Of a stretch of DNA of 9,230 bases, positions 1 through 6,487 are shown piece after piece. Where the stretch lies: the NCBI GenBank assembly GCA_902798675.1, contig CADBXQ010000082.1:1-9230 (forward strand). Direction: 5' to 3'. A program made the translations under genes and the position numbers. Source of the stretch: Oscillospiraceae bacterium (GTDB lineage Bacteria; Bacillota; Clostridia; Oscillospirales; Ruminococcaceae). The notes below the pieces were generated by a model. That model ran no database searches. It was given only the letters and a program-made list of their open reading frames with translations, and was not told the origin of the DNA. Every line of letters starts with the position of its first letter. Position 1 is the first letter of the stretch.

Positions 1-108
1 GATAGACAGCTGGCAAAAAGCAATGCGCAAATTTGCGTGATAAATGCTTGCAAAATGGCTGTTGATTTCGTCATCCCATTAGTTGTTAGAAAGGAAATGA
101 AAAGTATA

Positions 109-1929
109 ATGTGTGGAATTGTCGGATATGTTGGTAAATCTAATTGTGTGGAATGCATTTTAGACGGCTTAAGTCGCCTGGAATATCGCGGATATGATTC
201 TGCTGGGATTGCCATATTTAACGAAAATAATATATCTATAATGAAAAAATGCGGAAAATTAAGTAATTTAAAAGAATATATCAAAAAAATTAAACCGATC
301 AATGGAACCTGTGGCATTGGGCACACCCGCTGGGCAACTCATGGAAAGCCCTCAGACCTAAATTCACATCCCCACTCACAAGGAAGAGTCACCATTGTCC
401 ACAACGGAATAATCGATAACTACCTGCAAATTAAACAATTTTTGGCCGAAAAAAATTATATTTTCAAAACCCAAACTGATTCGGAAATTGTTGCGGCGCT
501 TTTGGACTTTTTATATGATAAAGACCCGATCCAAGCAATCATCAAGGCCTCAAAAAAGCTTGAAGGTTCATATTCTTTGGGAATTCTTTTTGAAAATCAA
601 CCCGATAAGATCTACGCTATCCGCAAAAACAGCCCCTTAATCATTGGAATTGGAAAATCTGAAAACTTTATTGCGTCGGATGTTCCCGCAATCATCAAAC
701 ACACTAAAAAATATATGCTTTTAGACCACGACGAAATCGCAATTTTGACTAAAGATTTCGTTAAAATTGTCGATTTGCAAAAAAATGAAATTCAAAAAAA
801 GATCCAAACAGTCGATTGGGATGTTGAATCTGCTGAAAAAAATGGGTTTAGCCACTTTATGCTCAAAGAAATTTATGAACAACCCAAAGCAGCAAAAAGG
901 TGTATGGGGCTTCATTTTGACGGCGACAGGTTGGATTTGAAAATACAAAACCTGTCTGATAAAAAACTCAAAAGCTTAAAAAAAATTCACATAGTTGCTT
1001 GCGGAACGGCGATGCACGCGGGCATGGTTGGAAAATATATTATAGAAAAGCTTGCAAAAATCCCGGTTGAAGTTGAAATAGCGTCGGAATTTCGATATAA
1101 AGACCCAATAATTTCCAAAGAGGATTTAATAGTAATAATTTCACAATCCGGAGAAACCGCCGACAGCCTGGCAGCTTTGAGGCTCGCTAAAGAAAAAAAC
1201 GTTTTAACATTGGCTGCTGTCAACGTCGTCGGATCGTCAATTGCGCGGGAGGCCGACAGCGTCCTATACACTCACGTAGGCCCTGAAATTTCCGTTGCGT
1301 CAACCAAAGCATTCACTGTTCAAATGGTCGCGCTATATCTGTTTGCCATTAAGCTTGCAAATGTTTTTCAAAAAATCTCTGACAATGAATGCTTCAAATT
1401 ATGTGAAAAATTGCGGGATATTCCCAACAAAATTGAAAAAACTCTTAAAACAGACGAAGAAATTCTGAAGCTTTCAAATGTTTTCAAAAATTCACGAGAC
1501 GTTTTTTTCATTGGAAGAGGCGTCGACTACTGCATCTCCCTCGAAGCCTCGCTCAAACTTAAAGAGCTGTCATATATCCACAGCGAAGCCTATGCTGCTG
1601 GCGAACTCAAACACGGAACAATCTCCCTGATCGAAGAAAACACACCGGTTATCGCGATCGCAACCCAGGATGATCTATATGCCAAAACAATCAGCAACCT
1701 CAAAGAAGTCAAAGCCCGCGGCGCCAAAGTTGTTTTGATATGCAACGAAAATTCTCCAATCGACAATTCTTTAACCGATCTAGTTGTTAAAATTCCAGAC
1801 GATATGGATATTTTCACACCTCTATGTTCAATCGTCCCTTTGCAGCTTTTTGCATACCACACCGCAGTTTTGCGAGGCTGTGATGTTGATCGGCCAAGAA
1901 ACCTGGCAAAATCTGTAACAGTTGAATGA
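109..1929 (+). CDS. glmS: Glutamine--fructose-6-phosphate aminotransferase (isomerizing)
   Basis: Makes glucosamine-6-phosphate from fructose-6-phosphate and glutamine in the cytoplasm, the first committed step to UDP-GlcNAc and peptidoglycan. The start at 109 gives 606 residues, the normal family size, and puts the catalytic Cys2 directly after Met (MCGIVGYVG). An ATG at 37 in the same frame would add 24 residues and bury that nucleophile, so it is rejected. The class-II glutaminase domain spans about 2-220 (RWATHG at 74-79, HNG at 98-100, D124). The first SIS domain spans about 293-420 (ACGTA at 297-301, SQSGET at 345-350, STK at 398-400). The second spans about 455-590, with GELKHG at 498-503. 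The C-terminus DRPRNLAKSVTVE is the canonical ending. An AAAGGA at 90-95 is a plausible, slightly distant ribosome site (13 nt). No glmS ribozyme is recognisable in the 108 bases upstream. Identity is seen directly from the motifs. Confidence 0.97.
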   Translation: MCGIVGYVGKSNCVECILDGLSRLEYRGYDSAGIAIFNENNISIMKKCGKLSNLKEYIKKIKPINGTCGIGHTRWATHGKPSDLNSHPHSQGRVTIVHNGIIDNYLQIKQFLAEKNYIFKTQTDSEIVAALLDFLYDKDPIQAIIKASKKLEGSYSLGILFENQPDKIYAIRKNSPLIIGIGKSENFIASDVPAIIKHTKKYMLLDHDEIAILTKDFVKIVDLQKNEIQKKIQTVDWDVESAEKNGFSHFMLKEIYEQPKAAKRCMGLHFDGDRLDLKIQNLSDKKLKSLKKIHIVACGTAMHAGMVGKYIIEKLAKIPVEVEIASEFRYKDPIISKEDLIVIISQSGETADSLAALRLAKEKNVLTLAAVNVVGSSIAREADSVLYTHVGPEISVASTKAFTVQMVALYLFAIKLANVFQKISDNECFKLCEKLRDIPNKIEKTLKTDEEILKLSNVFKNSRDVFFIGRGVDYCISLEASLKLKELSYIHSEAYAAGELKHGTISLIEENTPVIAIATQDDLYAKTISNLKEVKARGAKVVLICNENSPIDNSLTDLVVKIPDDMDIFTPLCSIVPLQLFAYHTAVLRGCDVDRPRNLAKSVTVE

Positions 1930-1936
1930 TTGGATT

Positions 1937-3517
1937 TTAAGGTTCGGTTTGGTAATAAATAGGCATAAAATTTCCAGAATAACAAACAAATTTTTCAGCC
2001 TCCAGATATTTATTCGACATTGATTCAAAATCTTCCTGTAAAGATGCGCTGTTTAAAATTTCCTGATATCCTGAAAGATTTGCGTTTATATGATTAAAAG
2101 AAGACTCTTTTGAAAATTTGTTTAAAATAGACGACGGAGTGTCTGAATCGCTGCTTATTGTCATTAATACGCAGTCAAATTCGCCATTTTTCAGCTTTTT
2201 TAAATAATTTTCCTTGGGTTGCGCGTCGATTTGCATAAAAATTCCCAGCTGCTTTTGCCATGTTTGAAGTATTTGATCAAGCGCAGAATATTTTTCCTCG
2301 TCAACCAAAATGGAAACCGAATTCAGGCTTGCTCCGCCATAAGCTGATTTAAGCTCCGAAATCCCCTGTTTTAAAAGATCCTTGGCTTTTTCTGGGTTAT
2401 ATGCCGGAACAGCCAAATCCCCAACAGCTTCCCTATAGTTTTCGCTTCCGATCGTCACAGAATTCGGGACAAGCGCCCACGCAATCAGCTGATCCTCCCG
2501 GAGCAAAGTTTGCAGCTGCTCTCGATCAATCGCCATCGCAAGAGCTTTTCGAATTTTTTCATTTTCAAAATATTTGCTGGATTGATTCAGGCCAATTCCA
2601 ACCACGCTGTTTTGAAAAGGTTTAGTTAAATTTTGCGGAATTTTTGCCGATTTAAACTGGTCATAGCCAATTATTGCTGTGTCTATGTCGTTTTTGCGAT
2701 ATAGTTCAAACGCTTCTGTTTTTCCCCGAACTGTTAAATTAATTCCCAAAATCGAAATTTTATCACGGTCATAGTATTTTTCATTCGACTTAAGCCGAAC
2801 TTTCCTGGCATCATCCGTGTTTTGCCACATGTGAACGTAGTATGGCCCATTAGACAAAAGCATTGCTCCTTTAATGCCATACCTTCCCCTTGTTAGCCTA
2901 AAAAATTCCCTGTTGCAGGGCATTGCGGGAGCAGACGACAAAAGCTCTTCCATAAGCGGAGTTTTGCGTTCTATTTCGATTACAAGCTGCCCCTCTTGAT
3001 TGACTCTAACTCCTAAGCTGCTTGGCGGCTTTCTTCCCTCTTTAACGCTTTTTGCGTTTTTAATGAAATAGTAGTTTGAAGAATATGGCGTCTGGACATC
3101 GGGGTCCATCAGCCTTTGAAAAGCAAATAAAAAATCATCCGCCGTCACCTTAAAATCAACAACCGTTCCATCCTCCATCTTGCTTTCGGAATTATAATAT
3201 TTCCAGCTCAAGTCATCTTTTATCGTGTATGTGTATGTTTTTCCGTCTGGGCTGATGTCAACATTTTTTGCTGCTCCAAGCTCAAATTTATTATCCCGAG
3301 TCCGCCTATATAGGCCTTCGAATATGTTGTTGACTATTGTTATGGCGCTGGAATTAGAGGCTGTTTGGGGGTCTAGGTTTTCGGGAGCTGTCGCCAAACT
3401 GAAGCCCAAAACCTTTCCAGCTCCCCCGCCGCCGCATCCGCACGTCAAAAATAAAGCGCAAAATATCACACAAAAACTTAAAAATCTGAGACTAATCCTT
3501 TTAAAAATCAAATTCAT
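1937..3517 (-). CDS. Peptide-type ABC transporter substrate-binding lipoprotein (SBP_bac_5/OppA-like), C-terminally short
   Basis: Probable extracytoplasmic binding protein of an oligopeptide-type ABC importer. The chosen start gives 526 residues: a basic n-region (MNLIFKR), a hydrophobic segment at about 9-24, then an imperfect lipobox T25-C26-G27-C28 followed by a glycine run, suggesting lipid attachment at C28. Family landmarks follow in order: ENLDPQ about 46, NIFEGLYRR about 64, ADDFLFAFQRLMDP about 126-139, SNGPYYV about 222, KYYDRDKI about 247, KIRKALAMAIDREQL about 321-335. The ATG at 3517 is preferred because GGAG (3527-3530) lies 9 nt away; the ATG at 3523 would leave only 3 nt. The protein ends at MPIYYQTEP, whereas relatives normally continue about 25-30 residues with a further strand segment. 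No permease or ATPase gene is visible, so the substrate and partners are unknown. It could be a degraded but still expressed gene. Confidence 0.85.
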   Translation of the reverse strand: MNLIFKRISLRFLSFCVIFCALFLTCGCGGGGAGKVLGFSLATAPENLDPQTASNSSAITIVNNIFEGLYRRTRDNKFELGAAKNVDISPDGKTYTYTIKDDLSWKYYNSESKMEDGTVVDFKVTADDFLFAFQRLMDPDVQTPYSSNYYFIKNAKSVKEGRKPPSSLGVRVNQEGQLVIEIERKTPLMEELLSSAPAMPCNREFFRLTRGRYGIKGAMLLSNGPYYVHMWQNTDDARKVRLKSNEKYYDRDKISILGINLTVRGKTEAFELYRKNDIDTAIIGYDQFKSAKIPQNLTKPFQNSVVGIGLNQSSKYFENEKIRKALAMAIDREQLQTLLREDQLIAWALVPNSVTIGSENYREAVGDLAVPAYNPEKAKDLLKQGISELKSAYGGASLNSVSILVDEEKYSALDQILQTWQKQLGIFMQIDAQPKENYLKKLKNGEFDCVLMTISSDSDTPSSILNKFSKESSFNHINANLSGYQEILNSASLQEDFESMSNKYLEAEKFVCYSGNFMPIYYQTEP

Positions 3518-3573
3518 AATCATCCACTCCGCTCAAATCCAGAAAAATATTCTCAAACGAAACCATATAATAA

Positions 3574-3602
3574 ATTATACCAATTTATTTAAAAAGAAAC
3601 AA
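3574..3602 (-). promoter_or_regulatory. Promoter of the substrate-binding lipoprotein gene
   Basis: On the minus strand TTGTTT (3597-3602) is followed after 17 bases by TATAAT (3574-3579). A TGG precedes the -10 box, giving the extended form TGNTATAAT. The predicted transcript start near 3567 leaves a leader of about 50 nt before the ATG at 3517. The -10 box is perfect and the -35 weaker. Function is inferred from sequence only. Confidence 0.6.
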
Positions 3603-3628
3603 GTCAAAAATTATAAAAAATCAAAACA

Positions 3629-3675
3629 AAAAAGTCACAAAAATACGACTAAAATTCCATATCATGTGACTTTTT
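3629..3675 (-). terminator. Probable rho-independent terminator after the cysteine desulfurase gene
   Basis: A perfect 10-bp inverted repeat, AAAAAGTCAC (3629-3638) with GTGACTTTTT (3666-3675), encloses a 27-base loop. On the minus strand the hairpin begins 11 bases after the desulfurase stop and is followed by a long T-rich run. The stem has only three G/C pairs and the loop is large, so it is weaker than a classic terminator. The arms also carry A and T runs on both sides, so it could act in either direction, but only the minus strand has a gene running into it. Confidence 0.5.
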
Positions 3676-3686
3676 AAATACGTTCA

Positions 3687-4823
3687 TTATTTCACTTTAT
3701 TTGAAATTTTCTTAATAGCTCGACAAAAACTCAAAACCTGGCTTTTATTGTTGAAAATAGATGGTGAAAAGCGAATCGCTCCTTCTGGCAAAGTCCCAAG
3801 CATTTTGTGTGCACTGGGGGCGCAGTGAATTCCTCCACGAACCGCAAATCCCATATCACTCAGCATCTTTGTCCCGTCCATACACGGAATGTTTTTAAAA
3901 TTAAACAAAAATATTGGAGCGCATTTTGAATAGTCATCCGTGTATATCACCACGTTGGCGCGACGAAGCCCATTTAAAGCCAATTTGCAAAGCCCAAGCT
4001 CATGATTTCGAATGTTTGAAATGCCGTGGCACTTGACAAAATCAAGCCCCGCTCCAAGCCCAATAATCCCAGGGACGTTGACAGTTCCAGCCTCATAGTA
4101 GTCTGGCGGAATTTTTAAAGGTTCAAGCGAAATTGAAGAGCTTCCGGTTCCTCCTTGAGTCAGAGGCTTTGGCAAAAAATCTCCATTCAAAACCAAAAGC
4201 CCCGTCCCCATAGGCCCATATAGCCCCTTATGGCCTGGAGCGCACAAAATGTCTGCGTGAACGCCAACTTTTGCTGGAAAAACTCCCGCAGTTTGCGCAA
4301 CATCAATCGCAAATGGGATCCCTTTTGATCTGCAAATTTGATATATTCTCTCAACTGGAAGCAGCTGGCCTGTGACGTTTGAAGCATGAGCGCAAACAAC
4401 CAAGCAACAGTCTGATGATATATTTTTATCAAAACTTTCAACTATTTCAAAATCATTCTTTTTGTGAACATCAACCTGTATCCACCGAACATCACCGCTT
4501 TTTAATATATTATATATTGGGCGGCTGACCGAGTTGTGTTCTAAATTTGAGGTTATAATGGTTTTTCCTCTTTCAAACAAACCATAGATAACCGTGTTTA
4601 AAGCGCCGGTGCAGTTACTGGTGAAAACAATATTTTCAGGTTCTGCGCCAAAAAATAAAGCAGCCGCTTCTCGAACTGAATATACGCGTTCTGCGGTTTT
4701 TAGTGAAAGCTTATGGCCGCTCCTGCCGGGATTTCCTCCATACCGCACATTTGCCGTGATAATCGACTTTGAAACCGTTTCTGGCTTTGGATATGTTGTT
4801 GCAGCATTGTCAAAATAAATCAT
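3687..4823 (-). CDS. Cysteine desulfurase family protein (aminotransferase class V, EF2568-type)
   Basis: PLP-dependent enzyme expected to remove sulfur (or selenium) from cysteine (or selenocysteine) as an enzyme-bound persulfide. It has 378 residues from the ATG at 4823. Seen: N-terminal YFDNAATTYPKP (3-14), the NPGRSGHKLS substrate loop (31-40), cofactor-stacking His96 in LEHNS, D174 in DVAQTAG, the PLP-binding lysine K199 in PGHKG, and the catalytic cysteine C334 in RGGIHCAP. The short loop around the cysteine and the overall pattern match the subfamily described from Enterococcus EF2568 rather than NifS/IscS or SufS. A TTG four codons upstream (4835) is in frame, but the ATG overlaps the stop of the DUF3343 gene as ATGA, suggesting translational coupling. 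The physical partner is therefore probably that protein. Whether the cargo is sulfur or selenium cannot be read from the sequence; no selD is in the window. Confidence 0.92.
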   Translation of the reverse strand: MIYFDNAATTYPKPETVSKSIITANVRYGGNPGRSGHKLSLKTAERVYSVREAAALFFGAEPENIVFTSNCTGALNTVIYGLFERGKTIITSNLEHNSVSRPIYNILKSGDVRWIQVDVHKKNDFEIVESFDKNISSDCCLVVCAHASNVTGQLLPVERIYQICRSKGIPFAIDVAQTAGVFPAKVGVHADILCAPGHKGLYGPMGTGLLVLNGDFLPKPLTQGGTGSSSISLEPLKIPPDYYEAGTVNVPGIIGLGAGLDFVKCHGISNIRNHELGLCKLALNGLRRANVVIYTDDYSKCAPIFLFNFKNIPCMDGTKMLSDMGFAVRGGIHCAPSAHKMLGTLPEGAIRFSPSIFNNKSQVLSFCRAIKKISNKVK

Positions 4824-5059
4824 TGTTCCCAGCAACTAGACGAGCCGTGAGTCGGTATTCTGGCGCTTGAAATCAAAGCTTGAGCTCTTTTTGTGTCGCC
4901 AACTATCTTTAACTGATATCCACAACCATCCAGCCCTTTTCCTGAACGACGAATTTCCGAACGTATTCCATTAGATTTTAAAATTCTTTTTGCTTTTTCA
5001 GCCAGGGTGATTGAAGATATTTCGATTAATATGCAATCTGAGTTTAAATTTTTGTTCAA
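4820..5059 (-). CDS. DUF3343 family protein (putative Se/S carrier-like)
   Basis: Small protein of 79 residues matching the DUF3343 pattern: a short beta-alpha-beta fold with the segment ILIEISSITLAEKAKRILK (10-28), then GIRSEIRR and the conserved cysteine motif GCGYQLKI (C46). The C-terminus adds another cysteine (C76 in SSSCWEQ), and C9 is near the start. Members of this family are commonly coded beside EF2568-type cysteine desulfurases and are proposed to carry persulfide or selenide sulfur; the family role is not firmly established. The start is TTG at 5059, supported by AAAGAGG (5071-5077) 11 bases upstream; no ATG or GTG lies in frame with a suitable site. Its TGA stop overlaps the desulfurase ATG. 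The family call is by pattern recognition and the transfer role is inference from context. Confidence 0.85.
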   Translation of the reverse strand: MNKNLNSDCILIEISSITLAEKAKRILKSNGIRSEIRRSGKGLDGCGYQLKIVGDTKRAQALISSARIPTHGSSSCWEQ

Positions 5060-5070
5060 ATTAACTAACG

Positions 5071-5077
5071 CCTCTTT
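5071..5077 (-). promoter_or_regulatory. Ribosome binding site deciding the TTG start of the DUF3343 gene
   Basis: AAAGAGG on the minus strand with an 11-base gap to the TTG at 5059. It is the only good Shine-Dalgarno match near the reading frame's 5' end. An ATG just upstream is in another frame and opens a frame of only seven codons. Confidence 0.55.
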
Positions 5078-5092
5078 TCTTCATCTGCTTGC

Positions 5093-5103
5093 ATTATATA
5101 TCA
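5093..5103 (-). promoter_or_regulatory. Possible extended -10 promoter for the DUF3343-desulfurase pair
   Basis: The minus strand reads TGATATATAAT, which contains a TATAAT (5093-5098) and also fits the extended form TGN-TATATA. No good -35 hexamer lies 16-18 bases upstream. The predicted start near 5086 would give a leader of about 27 nt. The 155-base gap after ispF supports a separate transcription unit, but this is a weak call. Confidence 0.35.
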
Positions 5104-5198
5104 CAGCACACATTTTTTTACTAACATGCTTTAAAAATAACATGAATTGAGACAATTTTTGAATGCCTCACTAATTTATAATATGCCATCATCCACAA

Positions 5199-5223
5199 AA
5201 TTCGTGAAAACATATTACGAATT
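5199..5223 (-). terminator. Hairpin at the end of ispF, possible weak terminator
   Basis: AATTCGT and ACGAATT form a perfect 7-bp stem with an 11-base loop. The stem overlaps the last codons of ispF. On the minus strand only two or three T residues follow before mixed sequence, so intrinsic termination would be poor. It may instead be an mRNA-end stabilising hairpin or chance. Confidence 0.25.
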
Positions 5224-5691
5224 GTATATTAAAACAACACAGTGCGCAGCTATTCCTTCATTACTCCCTGTATAACCCAAGCCTTCCTCCGTCGTTGCTT
5301 TGATATTTATTTGATTATTTTCTAAATTTAAGACTTCGGATATATTATTTTTCATACAGTCAATATATTTTGAAAGTTTTGGAGATTGAGCAATAATTGT
5401 TAAATCTATGTTTGATATTTTATATTTTGAATTTTCTAGTTTTTTTGAAACAACCTCAAGAAGTTTTAAACTGCTAATTCCGCGATATTTCTCGTCTGTG
5501 TCTGGAAATAAGCGGCCTATATCGCCAAACGAAGCAGCGCCACAAATTGCGTCTATCAAAGCATGCGTCGCAACATCCGCATCCGAATGGCCGAGCAATC
5601 CTTTATCATATTTTATGTTTTGGCCACAAAGTGTCAATTTTCTTTTTTCAACCAACCTGTGAACATCATATCCATGCCCTATTCTAAACAA
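5215..5691 (-). CDS. ispF: 2-C-methyl-D-erythritol 2,4-cyclodiphosphate synthase
   Basis: Fifth enzyme of the MEP isoprenoid pathway; cyclises CDP-methylerythritol 2-phosphate to methylerythritol cyclodiphosphate with loss of CMP. It is a cytoplasmic homotrimer binding a divalent metal. The 158 residues match the usual length. The metal ligands D9 and H11 (GHGYDVHR) and H43 (DVATHALIDA) are present, as are LGHSDAD (33-39), FPDTDEKY (62-69) and the C-terminal TTEEGLGYTG substrate loop. The start is TTG at 5691, four bases after the ispD stop, with a strong AAGGGAG 9 bases upstream; initiation at this site reconstructs the conserved N-terminus (FRIGHGYDVH). Tight spacing to ispD indicates one transcript, so ispF expression probably depends on the promoter upstream of ispD even though ispD itself appears broken. 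Confidence 0.96.
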   Translation of the reverse strand: MFRIGHGYDVHRLVEKRKLTLCGQNIKYDKGLLGHSDADVATHALIDAICGAASFGDIGRLFPDTDEKYRGISSLKLLEVVSKKLENSKYKISNIDLTIIAQSPKLSKYIDCMKNNISEVLNLENNQINIKATTEEGLGYTGSNEGIAAHCVVLIYNS

Positions 5692-5695
5692 AATA

Positions 5696-6338
5696 TTATT
5701 CTCCCTTCAAATTTTTTGCTTCAATTTCGGCTAAAAATTCAGCATATTTCAAGTCATCAATTGTTGTTATTTTTATGTTATTTTTGCTTCCTTCAACAAT
5801 TTTTATATCATATCCTGCTTTTTCAACAAGCTGACAGTCATCAGTGTGGTTTCCGGCGGAAATTTTTAATGACTGTCTGTATATTTCCTTGGAAAAAGCT
5901 TGAGGAGTTTGAATCAAACACACATTTTTTCTGTCTATCGTTTTTGTTATTAAATTGTTTTCAACATATTTTACTGTTTCGGTTGAAAAAACCCCCAAAG
6001 CCGCAGCTCCCATCTCTTCGGCAGCTCTCATAACCGCCACGATATGCGCAGTTTCAACAAAAGGCCTGGCAGCGTCATGAATCAAAACAACCCCGTCTTG
6101 GTCGCAAATATCAAACGCATTTTTGACGCTTTGCTGGCGAGTTTTTCCGCCCGAGACGACTCGAACAATGTTTTTAAAATCCCAAAACATCCGCTCAACA
6201 AAATCTATGTCTTCAGTCCTAGTTGAAATAACAATCACTGCGGCGCAAAACGGTTTTTCCCCCAATTTCACGAAACTGTTTTTTGAGACCGCCTAACCTG
6301 CTGCCCAAACCAGCCGCAACAATTATTGCAGAATTCAT
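5696..6338 (-). pseudogene. ispD: 2-C-methyl-D-erythritol 4-phosphate cytidylyltransferase, disrupted by a frame change and short internal deletion
   Basis: IspD couples CTP to methylerythritol 4-phosphate, the step before the IspE kinase and IspF. From the ATG at 6338 the frame encodes the correct N-terminus: AIIVAAGLGSRLGGLKKQF (4-22), then IGGKTVLRR, but it stops at TAG 6219-6221 after 39 residues. The rest lies in another frame from about 6271 to 5696: VIVISTRTEDIDF, GGKTRQQSV, LIHDAARPFV, the QTPQAF motif, TDDCQLVE, GSKNNIKITT, all canonical. Comparison with E. coli and B. subtilis IspD, from memory, suggests that about 14 residues (the helix between GGKxVL and the next strand) are missing, so a single deletion of about 41 or 44 bp fits. 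A GTG at 6271 could start the second frame, but that product would lack the CTP-binding loop. Either a real pseudogene or a sequence/assembly error; if the pathway is used, an error is likelier. Confidence 0.82.
5701..5707 (-). promoter_or_regulatory. Ribosome binding site deciding the TTG start of ispF
   Basis: AAGGGAG on the minus strand, inside the last codons of ispD and 9 bases before the TTG at 5691. It fixes the non-ATG start and shows that ispF can be translated without read-through from ispD. Confidence 0.7.
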
Positions 6339-6393
6339 ATATTTTCACACCCAACAATCAAATTTTTAATATAACAAAAATATTCAATATCTA

Positions 6394-6422
6394 TAAATAA
6401 ATTCCACTCGGCGATTTGACAA
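6394..6422 (-). promoter_or_regulatory. Possible promoter of the ispD-ispF unit
   Basis: The minus strand carries TTGTCA (6417-6422), 17 bases, then TATTTA (6394-6399), giving a predicted start near 6387 and a leader of about 49 nt. Its -35 overlaps the galE -35 on the other strand. The -10 box matches consensus only moderately. Confidence 0.35.
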
Positions 6423-6444
6423 AAATCATTTAATGCATTATAAT
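6416..6444 (+). promoter_or_regulatory. Full-consensus sigma-A promoter of galE
   Basis: TTGACA (6416-6421) and TATAAT (6439-6444) are separated by exactly 17 bases, a perfect match to the housekeeping consensus. Transcription would begin near 6451, giving a leader of about 37 nt. The in-frame ATG at 6443 lies within the -10 box and so cannot be the galE start. Confidence 0.85.
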
Positions 6445-6470
6445 GTCATTATTGATTTTATGTATGTTTA

Positions 6471-6478
6471 AAGGGAGG
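6471..6478 (+). promoter_or_regulatory. Ribosome binding site of galE
   Basis: AAGGGAGG with a 9-base spacer to the ATG at 6488, a near-ideal Shine-Dalgarno site that fixes the start 15 codons inside the longest open frame. Confidence 0.8.
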
Positions 6479-6487
6479 CTTGAAAAC

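Noticed and set aside
1..108. glmS ribozyme/riboswitch upstream of glmS
   Set aside because: The conserved core segments of the ribozyme are not recognisable and the available leader is too short for the full fold.
37..108. In-frame N-terminal extension of GlmS from the ATG at 37
   Set aside because: It would place 24 residues before the catalytic N-terminal cysteine, which must be exposed after Met removal; 606 residues is the family length.
1590..2028. Minus-strand open frames over the glmS 3' end
   Set aside because: They lie antisense to conserved glmS codons and have no recognisable protein pattern. They do show that nothing restores the binding protein's missing tail in another frame.
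3225..3677. Plus-strand open frame of 150 codons across the lipoprotein N-terminus and intergenic DNA
   Set aside because: It is antisense to the signal peptide region, then Lys/Asn-rich read from AT-rich spacer; there is no ribosome site or known domain.
5563..6033. Plus-strand open frame of 156 codons over ispF and ispD
   Set aside because: It is the antisense shadow of two clearly recognised genes, with low-complexity Phe/Leu composition.
6219..6300. Programmed frameshifting in ispD at the GGGGGAAAAA run
   Set aside because: A shift could join the frames but would not supply the roughly 14 missing residues, so a deletion or sequence error explains more.
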